A DNA stretch of 64,000 nucleotides from Zhengitettix transpicula (lineage: Eukaryota; Arthropoda; Insecta; Orthoptera; Tetrigidae), in contig CM073591.1 of NCBI GenBank assembly GCA_037074705.1, positions 164,080,032 through 164,144,031 of the forward strand, in the 5' to 3' direction. Made by a program: the position numbers and the translations under genes. How positions within the stretch are numbered: position 1 is the stretch's first letter; each line of letters begins with the position of its first letter. Of this stretch, positions 23,235 through 36,497 are shown in pieces. Under the pieces are notes generated by a model that worked only from the letters and a program-made list of their open reading frames with translations, was not told the origin of the DNA and ran no database searches.

Positions 23235-25889
23235 TTCTACCTTTAATAGTCAATTTGATTTTTCTCTTTTTTTTCAGTGACCAATATTACGACTCAATCA
23301 TTATTTAAGTATGATAATTCTTAAAATCCCATGCATTTTGTTTATCAATTAATAAATTACTCAACATAAACAAAGAATAAATCATTCGTGCTTCATTTTA
23401 CTGTAGGTAATAATTTCCAGCCATTCAACTAGAGTAGAACTGTACAGTAAGATATATAAAATTATATATTACAAATTAAATTATATATCTGAAAACCAAT
23501 CAATTCCATTTCGAATGCACAACATTGACTTTCTATTTTCAAAGTTAATATCGTTTTATCTCTCTAGTAATGGTCATAAATAATAATATCTGCCATTATC
23601 AAATACGAAAGTTTCCAGGCAGTGTCACTTCCCTAAATTACATAGGCGTTATCTTGATATCTGCTAGATTTATTTTCAAATCCTCCTAAAGGCAAGCAGG
23701 CACCAACAGGAACTGAAGTCTTTCAGTATTTCAGACAAAAAAATATAAACACATATGACAGAATGATATTTATTCTCAATAGTTATTTCAATTATTTTAT
23801 TAATTCTGATAAATGTCATCGGTTACTACAAAAAAAAATATAAGCTGAAATATATATTTCAATTAACAATTTTTATTGACACTAAAAAATTTCTTACCAA
23901 ATAATTATGTGGAATTAACCGAACAAAACTATAATTTCTCTTAAACGTCTTATTAAAATTCGACATTTTAGTATTGATAATATTTTAATCACATCAGAAC
24001 ATGTCAATATTAGCAAACTCTGCTTCCATATTGACGAGGCAGTCACTTGTCCGGTGTCATTTGTATTATCTCCGGACTAAATTCGATAGAACGTTGGGAA
24101 ATACAGATTTTATCAGTAATGGTAATCTTTCCGGTTAAATTCATTTATATGTTCTCTCGGTTTTAATTCACTTAAATTGAACAATATATCAAAACCACAA
24201 GAAAAACGTTGACTTAAATGTTACCATTCAATATTTCTCTATGATAATATAATATTAACTTTTCATAATACGTTTGATACACATAGCAGATTCATTTAAC
24301 TTATTTATATTAAATTATAAATATCATACCGTAATTATGTCTGAATGTACTAATTATATATAAAATATTTTACGTCTGCTACCTCGCTGAATATACGGTT
24401 AATAAACATTCAAATCAGACTGTTTTAGATTAAATTAAAAGCTACATAGATCCCAAAAATAAATTTTTAATATTTTCGAAGCTATAACATTTGATTGAAA
24501 TAGTGCCCTTGGAAGCATTGTGCTTTTTATAGTGCATAATATAATTGATTACGTACACTAAATTGGGAAACTATTGAATTTTTTGCATCGTTGGAAATAT
24601 ATCAAGTCCCTGCGATGGCAGCTATTAATGCCATAGTACATCTCTTATAGTTTCTTACAATACATCTATCCAGGGTTCTACAAGTTATTGGATCACGAAA
24701 GTGGAAAGCTAGGATCAGAAATTCGAGGATTAATTCTAGAAGGATGACAATCATTTGTTAATGAAGAGGAACGCGTAATTACGCGATTGGCAGACAACCG
24801 TATATTACAGCAAAATATCAGAACAAAATATTTTCTATTTATTATCATACTTAAAAAAAATGTTAGTGAATATTCCTTCTTAACAGTAGTATTACATTAT
24901 ATTTCAAATTATTACCGGTGAGTACCTTTTTATATAATACATCGAACATCCAACAAGACAGAAACCTTAATTTAATGGGTTGTCAGCTAATCGTTTGTTG
25001 GAAAGTTAGATCTCTTTTTTTACTGCATAAATAAAGAATTCTGTAAAAATCATTTACCCATAATTGATAAACTCAATCAAATGATTAACGATATTCTTAT
25101 TTATCATGATTATCATCTAAAATTTACTAATATTTAATGCCCAACCATTTAATTAGCAAGAGGATAGGAAATAGAACGTTTTTCCTGATTGGCTGGGTGG
25201 AAACCAAAAAAACCTAAGTTCAATACATCTCCCTTTACTGAAATACAATACTTCCGTAGTTTCGTTTCCATTCTGATAAACTGTCGCATTCTTCATAGCC
25301 CTAGCACGCTCAATAGTATATTATTTGATAGAAGAATAGTATATTATTTGAATAAGATAAAATGTATGCTCTAAAATGAAGTGAATATCGGTATGAGAAT
25401 GCAAAAACTGAAGAATGAAAAAGAGTATACTATTTTCCTGTAAGTAATATTTTAAGTACAAGAATTATTTGAAAAATCATTTACACTAATGTTTCCAGGA
25501 TTAGAAGTTGAGTTTTGTTTCTGTAGCTGATGTTGCTGCTAATGTTTGTTCAAGTATTCACCAAGTCGCTTAGGATTCGATTCACAGGTTGTATGAAAGA
25601 GTTCTTACATTTTAAAATATTATATTAAATTAGATGTAATCTCGTGCTAGCTAGTTGAATGAAATGTGTACACTTGCAATACGTTTACATAAATACACAG
25701 GCTGCTGATATTGACTCATGGGTCAGTTTTTGGCACTGATGATCTTAACTTTTAATGTTTTTATGTCATTTACAATGATGGCCGTCAAATTTAAAATACT
25801 TCACGGTAAACGGGGTTCCATACAAAAATATCGTCACAGTCTTTAATTAATTTCCCTTAAATTGAGCAATCATCTATATTCTCTTTGAT
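22509..25889. other. AT-rich stretch, no gene seen
   Basis: Contains one (AT)n microsatellite listed separately. Otherwise nothing recognisable. Confidence 0.45.
23197..23229. repeat. (AT)n microsatellite
   Basis: About 16 AT units. Unlike several other AT tracts here, no R2 end abuts it. Confidence 0.95.
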
Positions 25890-26090
25890 ACGTTTACATT
25901 CTTTTGAGTCTGGAGAACGCCACATATAATTGTCCATATCCAATACTGGTTCTGGCAAATAAATACCCACGTGATCCAATGTTTAACCTTGCGATGGACT
26001 AATAGTCATTGCAAAGGCTGTCATTGACTTGATGGTTTGATTTGAGAAATTATATTGGAGCACATCGAGTTATGTTCACGTAATGGAATA
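25890..26090 (-). pseudogene. Helitron-type PIF1 helicase relic
   Basis: On the minus strand a frame reads AFAMTISPSQG, a stop codon (about 25984), then TLDHVGIYLPEPV, matching the conserved FAMTINKSQGQTLDHVGIYLPEPVF stretch near the C-terminus of PIF1-family helicases in Helitron Rep/helicase proteins. After a frameshift it continues GYGQLYVAFSRLK, the GQLYVALSR motif that follows. The piece covers only about 60 residues of a protein usually over 1000 residues. The in-frame stop and shift make it non-functional. A host PIF1 helicase pseudogene is possible, but the LPEPV wording is typical of Helitron copies. No clear Helitron 3' hairpin-CTRR end was found downstream. Confidence 0.8.
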
Positions 26091-27130
26091 ACATGGGTGA
26101 ATGGTATTCTTCTATATAGCCAGACACATCCCACAGACTTTCCCACCCTAACACGGGATATCCACTTTCTCCCACTGGCAATTATATATTACATATGAAA
26201 TATTAGATAATAAATTCCGAAGAATTTGCTGGTATAAATTCTGAAGGTGATGTGTTTACATTGATAAACTTACTCCATGCGGTGATTGTGACGTCAAGTC
26301 TATTATTTGTGGCATACTTGGAATTATTTTGATAAATGTTGTTAACATTATAAGTAAATGGACAAAATTAAACAAAAATTCTCGATAGAAAATGTAGCAA
26401 GGCTGTATTTGAGACCAAGGCTAGTTGAACGTTACTAGAGTGAGTGTAATTATACTATCAACAATAATTAATTGCAATATACTACGACTGTGTTAAAAGT
26501 AAGTGAGTTTTACTACGCTTATTAACTGAAACTTGTATTATCACAACACGAATTACGGTAGTTACCTAGATAGCATACCACCGGTTCAATAAATTTGAAA
26601 AATCATAAATTCATTCAATAGTTTCGATTGTGATATAAAGGGAATTGCATCCAAAATAGCTAGATATTCTTATTGACTGAAATTTAAAACGGAGGCAGCA
26701 TTTATCTCAAATTAAAAATCAATTAGTATAACTAATTTTTATTTTTTATAAGTTGGCTAAAATTCTTAGTATAAACTATCTCTTATTGATTAATTATGCT
26801 TTTCTAGCTTCTGGCTACTTATGGAATAATTAAGTACGGAAGGATCTACGAAAAAAAACTTATTAAATTTATGTCAAAATTGTAAAAACAATTATTTGAA
26901 GGAAAAACAATTACTATAATTACGATTCCATTTCTATAATATTATTCATATAACCATATTGTATCTTGATGCGAATCAAATGTTATTATAAAATGAGAAG
27001 TAAATTTTACTTAATCTAAAGTTTTTGCAATAAATTATTTGAATATGTTTATTATCAACTACTCTTTTTATTTATTTCCCAATTCAATTTTTAAATGACT
27101 GATATGTAATTCCAACAGGCATGGCCTTAG
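26091..27130. other. AT-rich stretch, no gene seen
   Basis: May include further decayed Helitron sequence next to the helicase, but nothing is readable. Confidence 0.4.
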
Positions 27131-27131
27131 T

Positions 27132-27133
<2 letters not shown>

Positions 27134-27166
<33 letters not shown>
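27134..27166. repeat. (AT)n microsatellite abutting an R2-type element
   Basis: About 16 AT units, directly followed by TGTGGTACGC, the inverted 3' end of the element at 27167-28170. Confidence 0.95.
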
Positions 27167-27169
<3 letters not shown>

Positions 27170-27323
27170 GGTACGCACAATTAATTAAATAAGCCACCAC
27201 GTTGGGAACAAATTATGTAATATACAACAAGATATTATGGAAACAAGCCCCGTTGGAGAGTAAAATTATGTGGTATGCAAAATAACTTAATATCAAAAAT
27301 TCCAGCACGTTATAGCCAAATTA
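27167..27323 (-). repeat. Three tandem R2-type tail units
   Basis: Units 27167-27215, 27216-27268 and 27269-27323 (49, 53 and 55 bp). On the minus strand each begins TAATTT, followed by a primer-binding-site-like CAACG(T/G)GG region (CCCAACGTGGTGGC, CCAACGGGGC, TAACGTGCTGG), and each ends in TACCACA or TATTACA. They are diverged from each other but share the start and end motifs seen in the single tails of the elements at 2.6 and 41.8 kb. Confidence 0.65.
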
Positions 27324-28170
27324 TGTAGTATTCACTAGATACTGAGGAAAAAAATGAAGGAAGTTGAAATTAAACCAAATTTTTTAAAAAATATAACAAT
27401 GATTTTTTATTTGAAAAGTTTGATTTTCGTTAAATTTACATTTTATATTTTTAAGTAAATGCCTCAGCTTTCATGAGAATCTAAATTTCAGGACCGCTTA
27501 TAGGGCCTCTAATAAATACTGACTTGCAATTTTCACCAGTTACAAAAGAAAAAAATGAATTTAAATTTACAATAACAAAATTTGATACCAACAACAAACA
27601 CTGTAGAAAACTGAAAAGTCTGACAAAGGTATAAAAATATCTAACAAAGTTATAGAAACCTGGCGGTAATCGATAGTTACGTAAAGGTTCACAAAATTTA
27701 ATTTTTTACGTACCCTTTTGTTCAGAAATACTCTGGTTTGTGAACACGTGATTACTTTAATTTTTAATGGAACACTATTTTATTCACAGGCCATAGCACT
27801 GATTTTATTAACGACTCCCTTTCCAATACTTCTACTTTGCTGTTATACGTATTATCACGCTCAGTTTACTGTGGAAAATCCCTTTAATACAGAAGCTGAT
27901 ATATTCAGATTATACTTTTTAGAATACGAACATGATCCCAGAACTCACGTTTCTCACAACACACTGCCCTCTGAATGTACCTCCAAACACACACACTCAC
28001 TGGCTGTCCAAAGTTCTGAGCGTCTTATATACGCTTTCTCGTCAACAATTCGTAGCACCCATTATAGTCTACATTTTCGCGCCAAACAATGCTGTTCTTT
28101 AAAATTTTCTGGCCTCAAAGTTACGCCACCAACAATTAAAGAAACAATTTATATAAATCATTTCATTACA
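27324..28170 (-). mobile_element. R2-related LTR-like element with core promoter
   Basis: 847-bp body on the minus strand, starting TGTAATG at 28170 and ending ATACTACA at 27324. It has a TTTGGCGCGAAAA block (28074-28086, E2F-like), then GCGTATATAAGACGC (TATA box 28024-28031), several AATAAA-like signals, a GTCAGACTTTTC block and a GAGGCCCT block in positions comparable to GTCAGATTTCG and the CCCAG...GACCC block of the other R2 copies. This layout fits an LTR (U3 with TATA, R, U5). A 153-codon plus-strand frame (27718-28179) lies antisense across it and is probably chance. The 5' flank is not an AT tract, so the 5' boundary is less sure. Confidence 0.5.
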
Positions 28171-31100
28171 CATTTGTAATCTCTACAATTTACAACCTGA
28201 ATAGATCCATTAAATTCAATACATCAATTATCAATAAGTTAAGGCTCAAAATGTTTGTATAATTTATTAATTTTGACCTCAATTTTTTTGTATTGTAATT
28301 TGAAATAATTCATAATTTTATTTCATTATTTATAATTGTATTTAATTTTTTAATGCATTTGAGTTATAAATATGTTTTAGTTCGTTTAGATACTAGTCTC
28401 GGCCTAAAGGTTCCACGTAAATACATATAAGAAGCAGCAGTTTCGTCACATCGCCGTCCAACTTTAAAACCCACCTAAAATTACTTTCTGTAACTATTCT
28501 AGACTCGATTCACACACGGCAATGGCGTGACATATTTTTGTTTATACAATCGATATATGTTGTTTTTTTTCATCTTCTTGTATTTCCTCCCCACTTCATT
28601 AATTCTAGTCTTAAAAAATCTTGGATGCCAAATGATGTTCGCATAATGATAGTAAACCTCGCTTCTAATCCGTTAAACACCAAGCCACAATCCCCGCATA
28701 TCGGGGCGAAAATTCGCCAGAAAAATTAATTAACGACACAGGGATATTAAAAAAGTTAAGAGGATCCTTATTCCGCGGTTATATCATTACATGTTTCGCA
28801 TTGAGTGTTGCATTATATTTTTTAAATTTAAATCATAGGAGCAAACGATCTGTGTAGCAGACGATAAATAACTTACCAGACACTTAAGGATTTTCCGCAA
28901 TGAGTTGAAAATGTCTCCGATATTGGTAAAAGTAGTTGTCTCTGGAACGTATGATTTAATTTAGCATTTTATGTAAAATAGAACCACCTGCTATTGGTTT
29001 AGTATCATTTGAATGCTAGATCTAATGTGATGTTAGTTAATCATTGTCTGAAACATGGAGGCGGACGTAGGCAAAATAGCTAATGGTTTTCAAGTCATCG
29101 CCGTATACTGCAATCATTCACCAATTACCAATATTAAATTTATTCGCGTCCTACAATATTCAGTTGAAAATAAAAAGAGTAACTGGTCTATATACTATTT
29201 ATATTGTAGAAAAATGTATTAATAATGTAATAATATATTGATGGTAATAAAAATTATGTTGAAATGACGAATACAAAATCTTGAGACGCTAATCTTTTAT
29301 TTGATGATAATTCCAATAGGTTACAGGGACAATACGTTCGAGGTGCCAAGATCGTTTGGTGTAACATCAGTTCCTTTGCGATAAACGGCACAAATCATCA
29401 GCACGACACAAAACACCGATCCTAACTACAAATTAAAAGAATGGTCATAGCCTTTTTGAATCCAGCAAACGTTATTCCGTTATAAAAATATATCTAAAAA
29501 ATTCTTTCAAATTATATATGATAAAATAAAAAACTCTGAATTTATTTATAAATCACATGTTAATTGAGTTTTTATATATCGTTTAATGCCTTTTCAAAAA
29601 ACATAAGTAAATTCACGAATAATCTAATAGCTTACTGGAATTGTGTAATAGTCGAGTAAATATGTATAATCCTGTCTCTTTATTGAATTATACTGCCATT
29701 CTGTTTTCTTCTTACATGTACGACCCGACGCAAGTACTGCCGTTGAACATCTCGATGCTGTATGGAAGGTCGGTATTTTGTTAATATATTGAGTGTTTAA
29801 TTCATTACGCTATAGAGAGTAATATATATGTTAATCTGTTTGTTTAAATTTGTATACATTTTATTGACCTTCTTATTTCCTCTTCCAAGGAATAATGGAA
29901 AAAATCAATAGATTTAAACGTTCTGTGACAGAGAGATATCTTCGTTCTTTATTATGCATGGATTGTAAACAACAATATCGTGTATATAATATATACACAA
30001 TTTGTTACAAAAAAATCTTTAATTTGTACAGGATCTATAATTTTAAATATCCATATTCGGGCGTAAAATTAGTTTCTGCACGAATTAATTGATTTATTTA
30101 AAATTCTCAGAAAGCAAATTTTGATAGTGTTTCCCATATTTCTTCTAATATTGTATGTGAAATATGAAGTACTTATCATTTAATTTAAATTAGAAAACAG
30201 TTTTAGTATCTGGTGAGATAACCATTACGTGAATAAATAGATTTGATCTCAACGTACTAACATTACAACCGTGGCAAGGCAAGCTTTGGTATGCTGTTGC
30301 CATTAGTGTAGGCTGATGGTGCGAGTAATTGATTGTCTGCAATGTATTGATGCGGGTGTTTCAGTAAATGTAACAGTCCAATCAAACGTAAGGCCTTCAG
30401 ATCAATCATGTGTTAGGTAAAGAAACATTTCAAGTACGCAACAGATCATTGCACAAGTGAGCAATAAAATTTTTCGAACACAATATTTAACACATTAAGA
30501 AAAGATGAGGCATTAATTATTAAATTAATTTTAAGTAATTTTGTTACGATTATTTAATTATCATTGTAACATTTATTATAATTATTAATTGCGCCAGCCT
30601 AATGCAAAACATCACTTTATGACCAACACATAAGATTAAATATTTGAGGAATTAGCAGTAATTATTATTATAAAAAAAGAGTGATTAGGTTGTCCTATTT
30701 ATCAAGAAAATAATTTAAGATGTTAAACATCAGTTAAGATTCCCGAACGGGAATGATTTATTAAATTATATTACAAACTATTTCCAGTGATATATATATA
30801 TATATATATATATAACATAATAATAGCATATTTGGAACACAAACAAAAATACCTAGGACATATATAAAAATATCGCGGATCAATAAATTAGCAAAAAATT
30901 ATCCAGGAATCAAGTAAAGATAATTTAATAAGATATAATGAAGTTATAGGTGACTGGAAAGAAACTGGAAGTAAAAGACACTCAGATTAATGATGCGCTA
31001 GAGGAATTAGAGGAAATAGGAGAAGTAAAATTCTAGAAAGTGAGTCGGGGCAATAAATTTTCATGATGAAACTGAAAAGCGGGACAAAGTGTAGGTGGTT

Positions 31101-32839
31101 GTAAGAAGGAATGTTAAAGATAGTAATAAGATTTTGAAAGTTATAAGTCCTGAATCTAGCAAATTTTCGGAGTCAGGAATAGTTTCAAAACGTTCAATAT
31201 GAGTTAACTAAAACTTGGGAGAGACTCGTGAAATACAAGCAATGTAGGTATTCGTAATTTGGCTACCTGAGAGTAACGGCCGTTGGTTAGAAAAACTCTA
31301 TGTTATGAATATTTTGGAGAAAAAAGTTTCAAATGAAAGCAAGAAAAAAAAATTCAGTTTTCAGAGTACAGGATGACAACATTTGTGTACAATTGTGGCC
31401 ACGATTACAACTCCTGTATAAACACAGAATTAATAATAATAAATCGTCTAAAAATATGCACAATTCATATAGTAATAAAGGAAAGAATATTCAAATATTA
31501 TTTCAGAACAATTATATAGAATAACTATTATAATAATTCCGAAATTAGGAATCCAGGACATTTTGTAGTTCATGAGGAGCAATAGTTTTGTTTTGTGGAA
31601 CGGTAAACTAGATGAATAGAAGAATTCAGTGAGCGTCAATTAGAAATTTTAGAAATGTTTGAGAGTACTTGGAAGATTAAAAGAATTACACAAAAATTGC
31701 TAAAAAGAACGTGTCTTAATAGCGACTAATGATTAGAAGAAAGAGTATCACTTAAAAATAATACTAATACAAGCAGGAAAAATCGTATGGTAAATATGTC
31801 TTTTTTTGCAAACTATATGCAGCATATGAAAATACAATTGCAATTGATATAGAAATGCAATATGTGCGTGCATACAAATAGAAGTCGTAATACGATAAGA
31901 CGACACATTAAAGATATTATATTTTATTTTTAAGAGCATAATAAAACTGGTATTTAGGAGATACGTATACAGTAGGTGTAATATTACGGGGATGCGAAAC
32001 TTAGTAAAGATTTATTAACAAAATAGAGACCAAAAAAGCAATGTAGATCACAGGACATATAAATAAGAATTCCAAGAATAATATCGAAAATGTACTGTAA
32101 TTCAACCCAGAGAATAATTTAAGTTTATATAAGAATACAGTACAGACGATCAGAATACGTTATGTATTTAGAGGTTGAAAATTGTACGAAAACATTCTAC
32201 TGATTATGGTTCTTAGAAGCATTTGACACACTCAAAGCGTTTAGCGTTGTAAATACATACTTGGATACTCTGCTATACGTTAAAAGTTCCTAATTGTATC
32301 CTAATTTGTTTTTTTAAAAAAATGAATGAAGCCTTTCGATTATTAAATCTTGAAGGAAGAATAGTATTCAGAAAAACATTATCGGGAAACTATTATAATT
32401 TTCTTTTACCTGTAATTTCAATATGTTCTTTATGTGTGTCGTTACATTAAAAAGATATTTTCCGCATAAATTACAATTTAACTATATTAATAATCGACTG
32501 TACTATGATACGATTTTATTACTCAACTGAAACAAGAACTATATGAATAACCTGGTTTTATTGCAATGATTCACAACTTTGCTTTTATTATTTAAGCATT
32601 TCTATGATACAATTCCTGCTACCACAATTTACGAAGGGAACACCTTTAACAAACAAAGAAATTTACATTGGACTATATTAGTAACGGGAGTCGTTTAAGG
32701 TTCTTTGACGGCCAACATAAACAATATAATTTTTTTGAGATACACGAAAAACACAAAAATTTGATTTAAAATAGCCGACTTGGTAGTACAGAAAATCGTA
32801 TAATACAAAGATGTTCACATAAAATTTAAATACCGTTTG
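28171..32839. other. AT-rich stretch, no gene seen
   Basis: Purine-rich sequence at 30,950-31,350 and 31,550-31,700 may be old decayed transposon DNA, but no motif is readable. One AT microsatellite is listed separately. Confidence 0.4.
30790..30814. repeat. (AT)n microsatellite
   Basis: About 12 units with no R2 end on either side. Confidence 0.95.
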
Positions 32840-32844
32840 TATAT

Positions 32845-33300
32845 GGCGGTTGGGCAGCTATTCCATCAAATACATCCAGAAATACAAGTCCGAATTGGCA
32901 GCTCAAAGTCTGGCCTTACGTCGGGACCAATACCAGCGTAGCTCGTGGCAGATTAGACTCGAATGTACGACTCGCACTGTATATGGTCTTATATTGCAAA
33001 CACTTATCCTAGTCAATCTTTTCAGGAGCTTATGTAACAACCTCTTCCCTGATCAAATCGTCCGTCAAACACCCCACTCCTACAATAGAACAATTCTGCA
33101 CCAATCACCACCGACCTGCTCCAGCCTGACGCCTCAAGTGTAAACTCTCAGTAGACTACATCATCACCCTTGAACACTCGGGCATCTCCTGACAGCTACC
33201 TTCAACATATTCTCCACAATAACCTTCCCTCGATAACATCTACAATCCTACCCCAACATTCTCCTACTTAGGGACCTTCCACCTGTTTCAAGTGTCCAAG
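32845..33300 (+). pseudogene. LINE ORF2 3' end relic (RNase H to C-terminus)
   Basis: C-rich sequence in AT-rich flanks. One frame reads ILHQSPPTCSS (about 33,096-33,128). Another, just downstream, reads LSVDYIITLEHSGIS (about 33,147-33,190) and later FSYLGTFHLFQ (about 33,265-33,297). These resemble the C-terminal part of Jockey/R1-type ORF2 proteins, where a PPTCSSC-like motif precedes a TVEHIL motif and a FSYLRDLHLF-like end. The frames are interrupted by stops and shifts and the Cys/His residues are partly lost. The upstream half (32,850-33,095) may hold more of the RNase H region but is not readable with confidence. Confidence 0.5.
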
Positions 33301-36300
33301 TTATATTTTTACTCGTTTTAGTGAACTAAAAAGTAAAATATTCGTATAAAATTTTTAAGAAGAAATAATTAAAAAAAGGCCTTTAAGTACATAAGTAAGG
33401 TAGCCTTACACAGGTAAACCACAAGAACTCGTGAAATCAACTACTGCAGAATATACGCACACGTCTGTTAAAATGCTGAGACGATATACTTGTGAGTCCT
33501 TACGTCGTTGGTCGACATTATGTGACTTATTACTTCAGAGGGTTCGCACGTTGTTCAACATTAAGTGACGTGTTCTTTTGTACAGATGGGGCGTCATGAA
33601 CGATAACATTGATTATCGTGCAAAAAGAAAAGTTTAAATTACAATTATAAGAGATTTGTTTACAATGAATACAATTAATTCTTATGAAAGTTTTAGTTAA
33701 GCATGAGACCCTAATCCCAGGCTTCCCGTGGGAAGAACAATTGCCAGTTACTGTGGCATAAATAAAATATTTGCAATAAAAAGTTTGTATTTGCTTATCT
33801 GTGTCGTCGTCCTTTGATGATCTGAAACACATGGCACTGCTATAAGCACTTGAAATACTTAATAAAATTCTCTGCTTTTTCCAATAATCTCTTAACTTTC
33901 TCACCATTATCACATCACATGTGTGCGTCGATACTACTCTAATTGAGGCGTGACCCACTTAATACGCTCGAAGATAGAACACGTGACTTTAATTCCTAAC
34001 ACATTTAATATTCTTCCAGAAATTAATATACTCCTGGTTAACGGTCATTATTTTAACATTACTTTTGAAAACTCTATTAAAATAAAATGAATTTTTACGT
34101 GCGACGCTTAAGAACAATCTACACGGAGCTCGACTGTTCTCGACCTTCTTTCATCTCGCCACAGACAAGATTACTCGCCAACAAAGCTGTCTGGCCGGAC
34201 AAACAATTGAACAAACTCTGCATTTACAATATTCATTATATAAATAATTCTGGGACTATTTTCCGTGTTACAGTACACCGCCCTCTAATTAACAAAAAGC
34301 ATACGAGTCTCTCGTACGCACCGATCTCAACTATCACGCACCGGAAAACAGATTGCTTTGAAATAATATTAATACAAACTCTTTTATCCACGATATATTT
34401 CAGAGCCGTTATATGGTTATGGGCCCGATTTTTCTCCCGTATTTATGTGGCCGTTACTATTGAACTAAAATGTAACTTAGAGAAAAGAAAAGTTATACAA
34501 AACAGCTAGATGTTTACTATGTACTACGATAGCCAATTGAAATAACAGAATAGACTGTATCAGGAACATAATATCCTATTTTAAAATAAATATATTTACA
34601 AAATATTTAAATTCATTAGAATTAAAAGAAAATCATAATATATATTTATATATATATATATATATATATTATGATTTCATATGGTTAAAAATGTCAGATG
34701 AAATATACTAGGTAGTCTCCAAAAAGTCAGATTCTCAAAGAGTAAGTTAAAGCCGAATATGAGAGATCGCCGGTCTAATAAAGCCACATCGACGAGAAAT
34801 ATAACAAACAAAATAAATCTGAAATGACAATGTTTAGAAAACATTTGGAAATAAATAATTGCCCTTCTACCTGTTTAGAAAATTAATAAAATTATATTTG
34901 AATATTGGAAATAATTTAAATTTATTTGAAATTTCGCTATCCGAATCAGCAGAACAATATTATATCTATAACGCCAACAATTTTCACATAATATAAATAT
35001 ATTCATCAACTGGATACAATGAAAGGGCCAAGTAAAGTAGAAGTTTATGCTTCAATTAATTTTTTTAATAAATAATACTAAGTCAAAACAAATAGTGTGT
35101 AAAATAAATCATGGGAAGATATGACTACCACATTCACCAAAAGTATTGAGCTAATGACCATTCACGGAAAAGGTAATTCACGGTGCAATCAGTTCATTAG
35201 AACACGTTGTGAAACATACTACTGATATTATTTAATTAGGGTTGAGTAAAAATAAGTTTTTCTAACATTTGTAAAATTACGAAAAATATTTACAATTAAA
35301 GTCTTTCTTGTTTAACTTTTAAGTGGACTGTGCTGAACGTATTAAAATTCTCTTTGGGACTTACAATTTAAATAAATTACGACTAGCTGGGCAGTGAGTT
35401 AACTCAGTTGTCCGCAAATAGGTAAGTGATATCATGTGTAATGAACATACTACTACTTTACTTTATCGAAATGTTATTAAATAAAAGGAGTTATAGAAAA
35501 TTAAAACCAAAGTATCACAACACTTAACAGAATCGTTAAAACACCTAACTGGATGTGATCACGATGTGGTCTCCGGTAATCGGTGGGCCGCATAAATGAA
35601 AGACAACAACCACAAAAATGAAAATGACTAAATTTGGCTGCAAAACACACATACACAATGGTATTTTTAAAGAGCTGTTTCTACCTTGCTTGCCGCACAT
35701 TTAAAGTGTATATATACGACTCCTTCAGTCAAAACATGATTTTTCGATGCTCTCCAAACGATAATTAATTTAATTATCGGTACCACCTCGCGAGATAAAC
35801 CAAGAATAACAATGGCTATCATTGGAAAAATATATCTGGCAAAGAGATATCTGTGGCTCAAGCTGAATGCAAATAAAGTTTACAAATTTCTGCGTTTTTA
35901 TTCATGACAGATATAACTAGGCGGTATGTGAATCCCAACTCATCCCAACCTATTAAAACTGTTGTAAAATTAACAGATTATATTTCATTTTAGGGCCTGT
36001 ATAATATTTTCCTGGTTAATTGCGTTTTAAAATTGTGCAGATAATGTATTTAATTTCACATACCCCATGTATTTACCTTTTTTTCTTTTAGGCATGTTGA
36101 AACAACACAATTGAACATACTTTGGTTTACGTTGCACGCTGATGGTTTACGAAAATGTATACGGAAAATCTAAAAGATAATGCCACGGCCAGTGGAATGT
36201 ACGAAAGTCTGTGTTATCGTGTTGGTGATTATAGGGAGTCGTCAGTTTTAACTATACTTTTTTTATTTGAATGAAAAAGTATAGAGAAAAAGAATAGGTG

Positions 36301-36497
36301 AGGTCACAACCCTGCAAAATTCTTAATCAATTCTTAACACACTTGAGTAATAATTTAATGTTAAGAGAAATATTATAATTTTGTGCGTAAAAACATAATT
36401 CACAGAATAGAAGTTTAACTTTTCACCCGCCGAGTTCGAATTTCTCCACCATTAGGACCACATGGGGCTGTTCCAGGCACTTTACACTAACGTTCAT
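33301..36497. other. No recognised gene; two long unassigned open frames
   Basis: Frames of 142 codons (33530-33958, minus) and 140 codons (34087-34509, plus) are among the longest in the window. Neither shows a recognisable domain, and I see no promoter, splice or repeat context to support them. They are recorded as unassigned open frames only. Confidence 0.3.
34629..34677. repeat. AT palindrome around (TA)n
   Basis: The arms AAATCATAATATATA and TATATATTATGATTT are inverted around a (TA)n core, able to form a cruciform. No element ends are evident. Confidence 0.85.

Noticed and set aside
26130..26175. Minus-strand GESGYPVLGW, reminiscent of the GDSGYPL motif of PIF/Harbinger transposases
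   Set aside because: Ten residues only, without any neighbouring transposase motif, next to a helicase relic.
27167..27323. CRISPR-like array because of regularly spaced units
   Set aside because: Units are diverged throughout with no constant repeat and unique spacer pattern, and the host is eukaryotic.
27718..28179. 153-codon plus-strand frame, the longest in the window
   Set aside because: It lies antisense across the R2-related element, is rich in low-complexity residues and has no recognisable domain.
33530..33958. 142-codon minus-strand frame
   Set aside because: No domain, promoter or splice context that I can see. Kept only as an unassigned open frame.
34087..34509. 140-codon plus-strand frame
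   Set aside because: No recognised domain; the region is only mildly GC-richer than the flanks.
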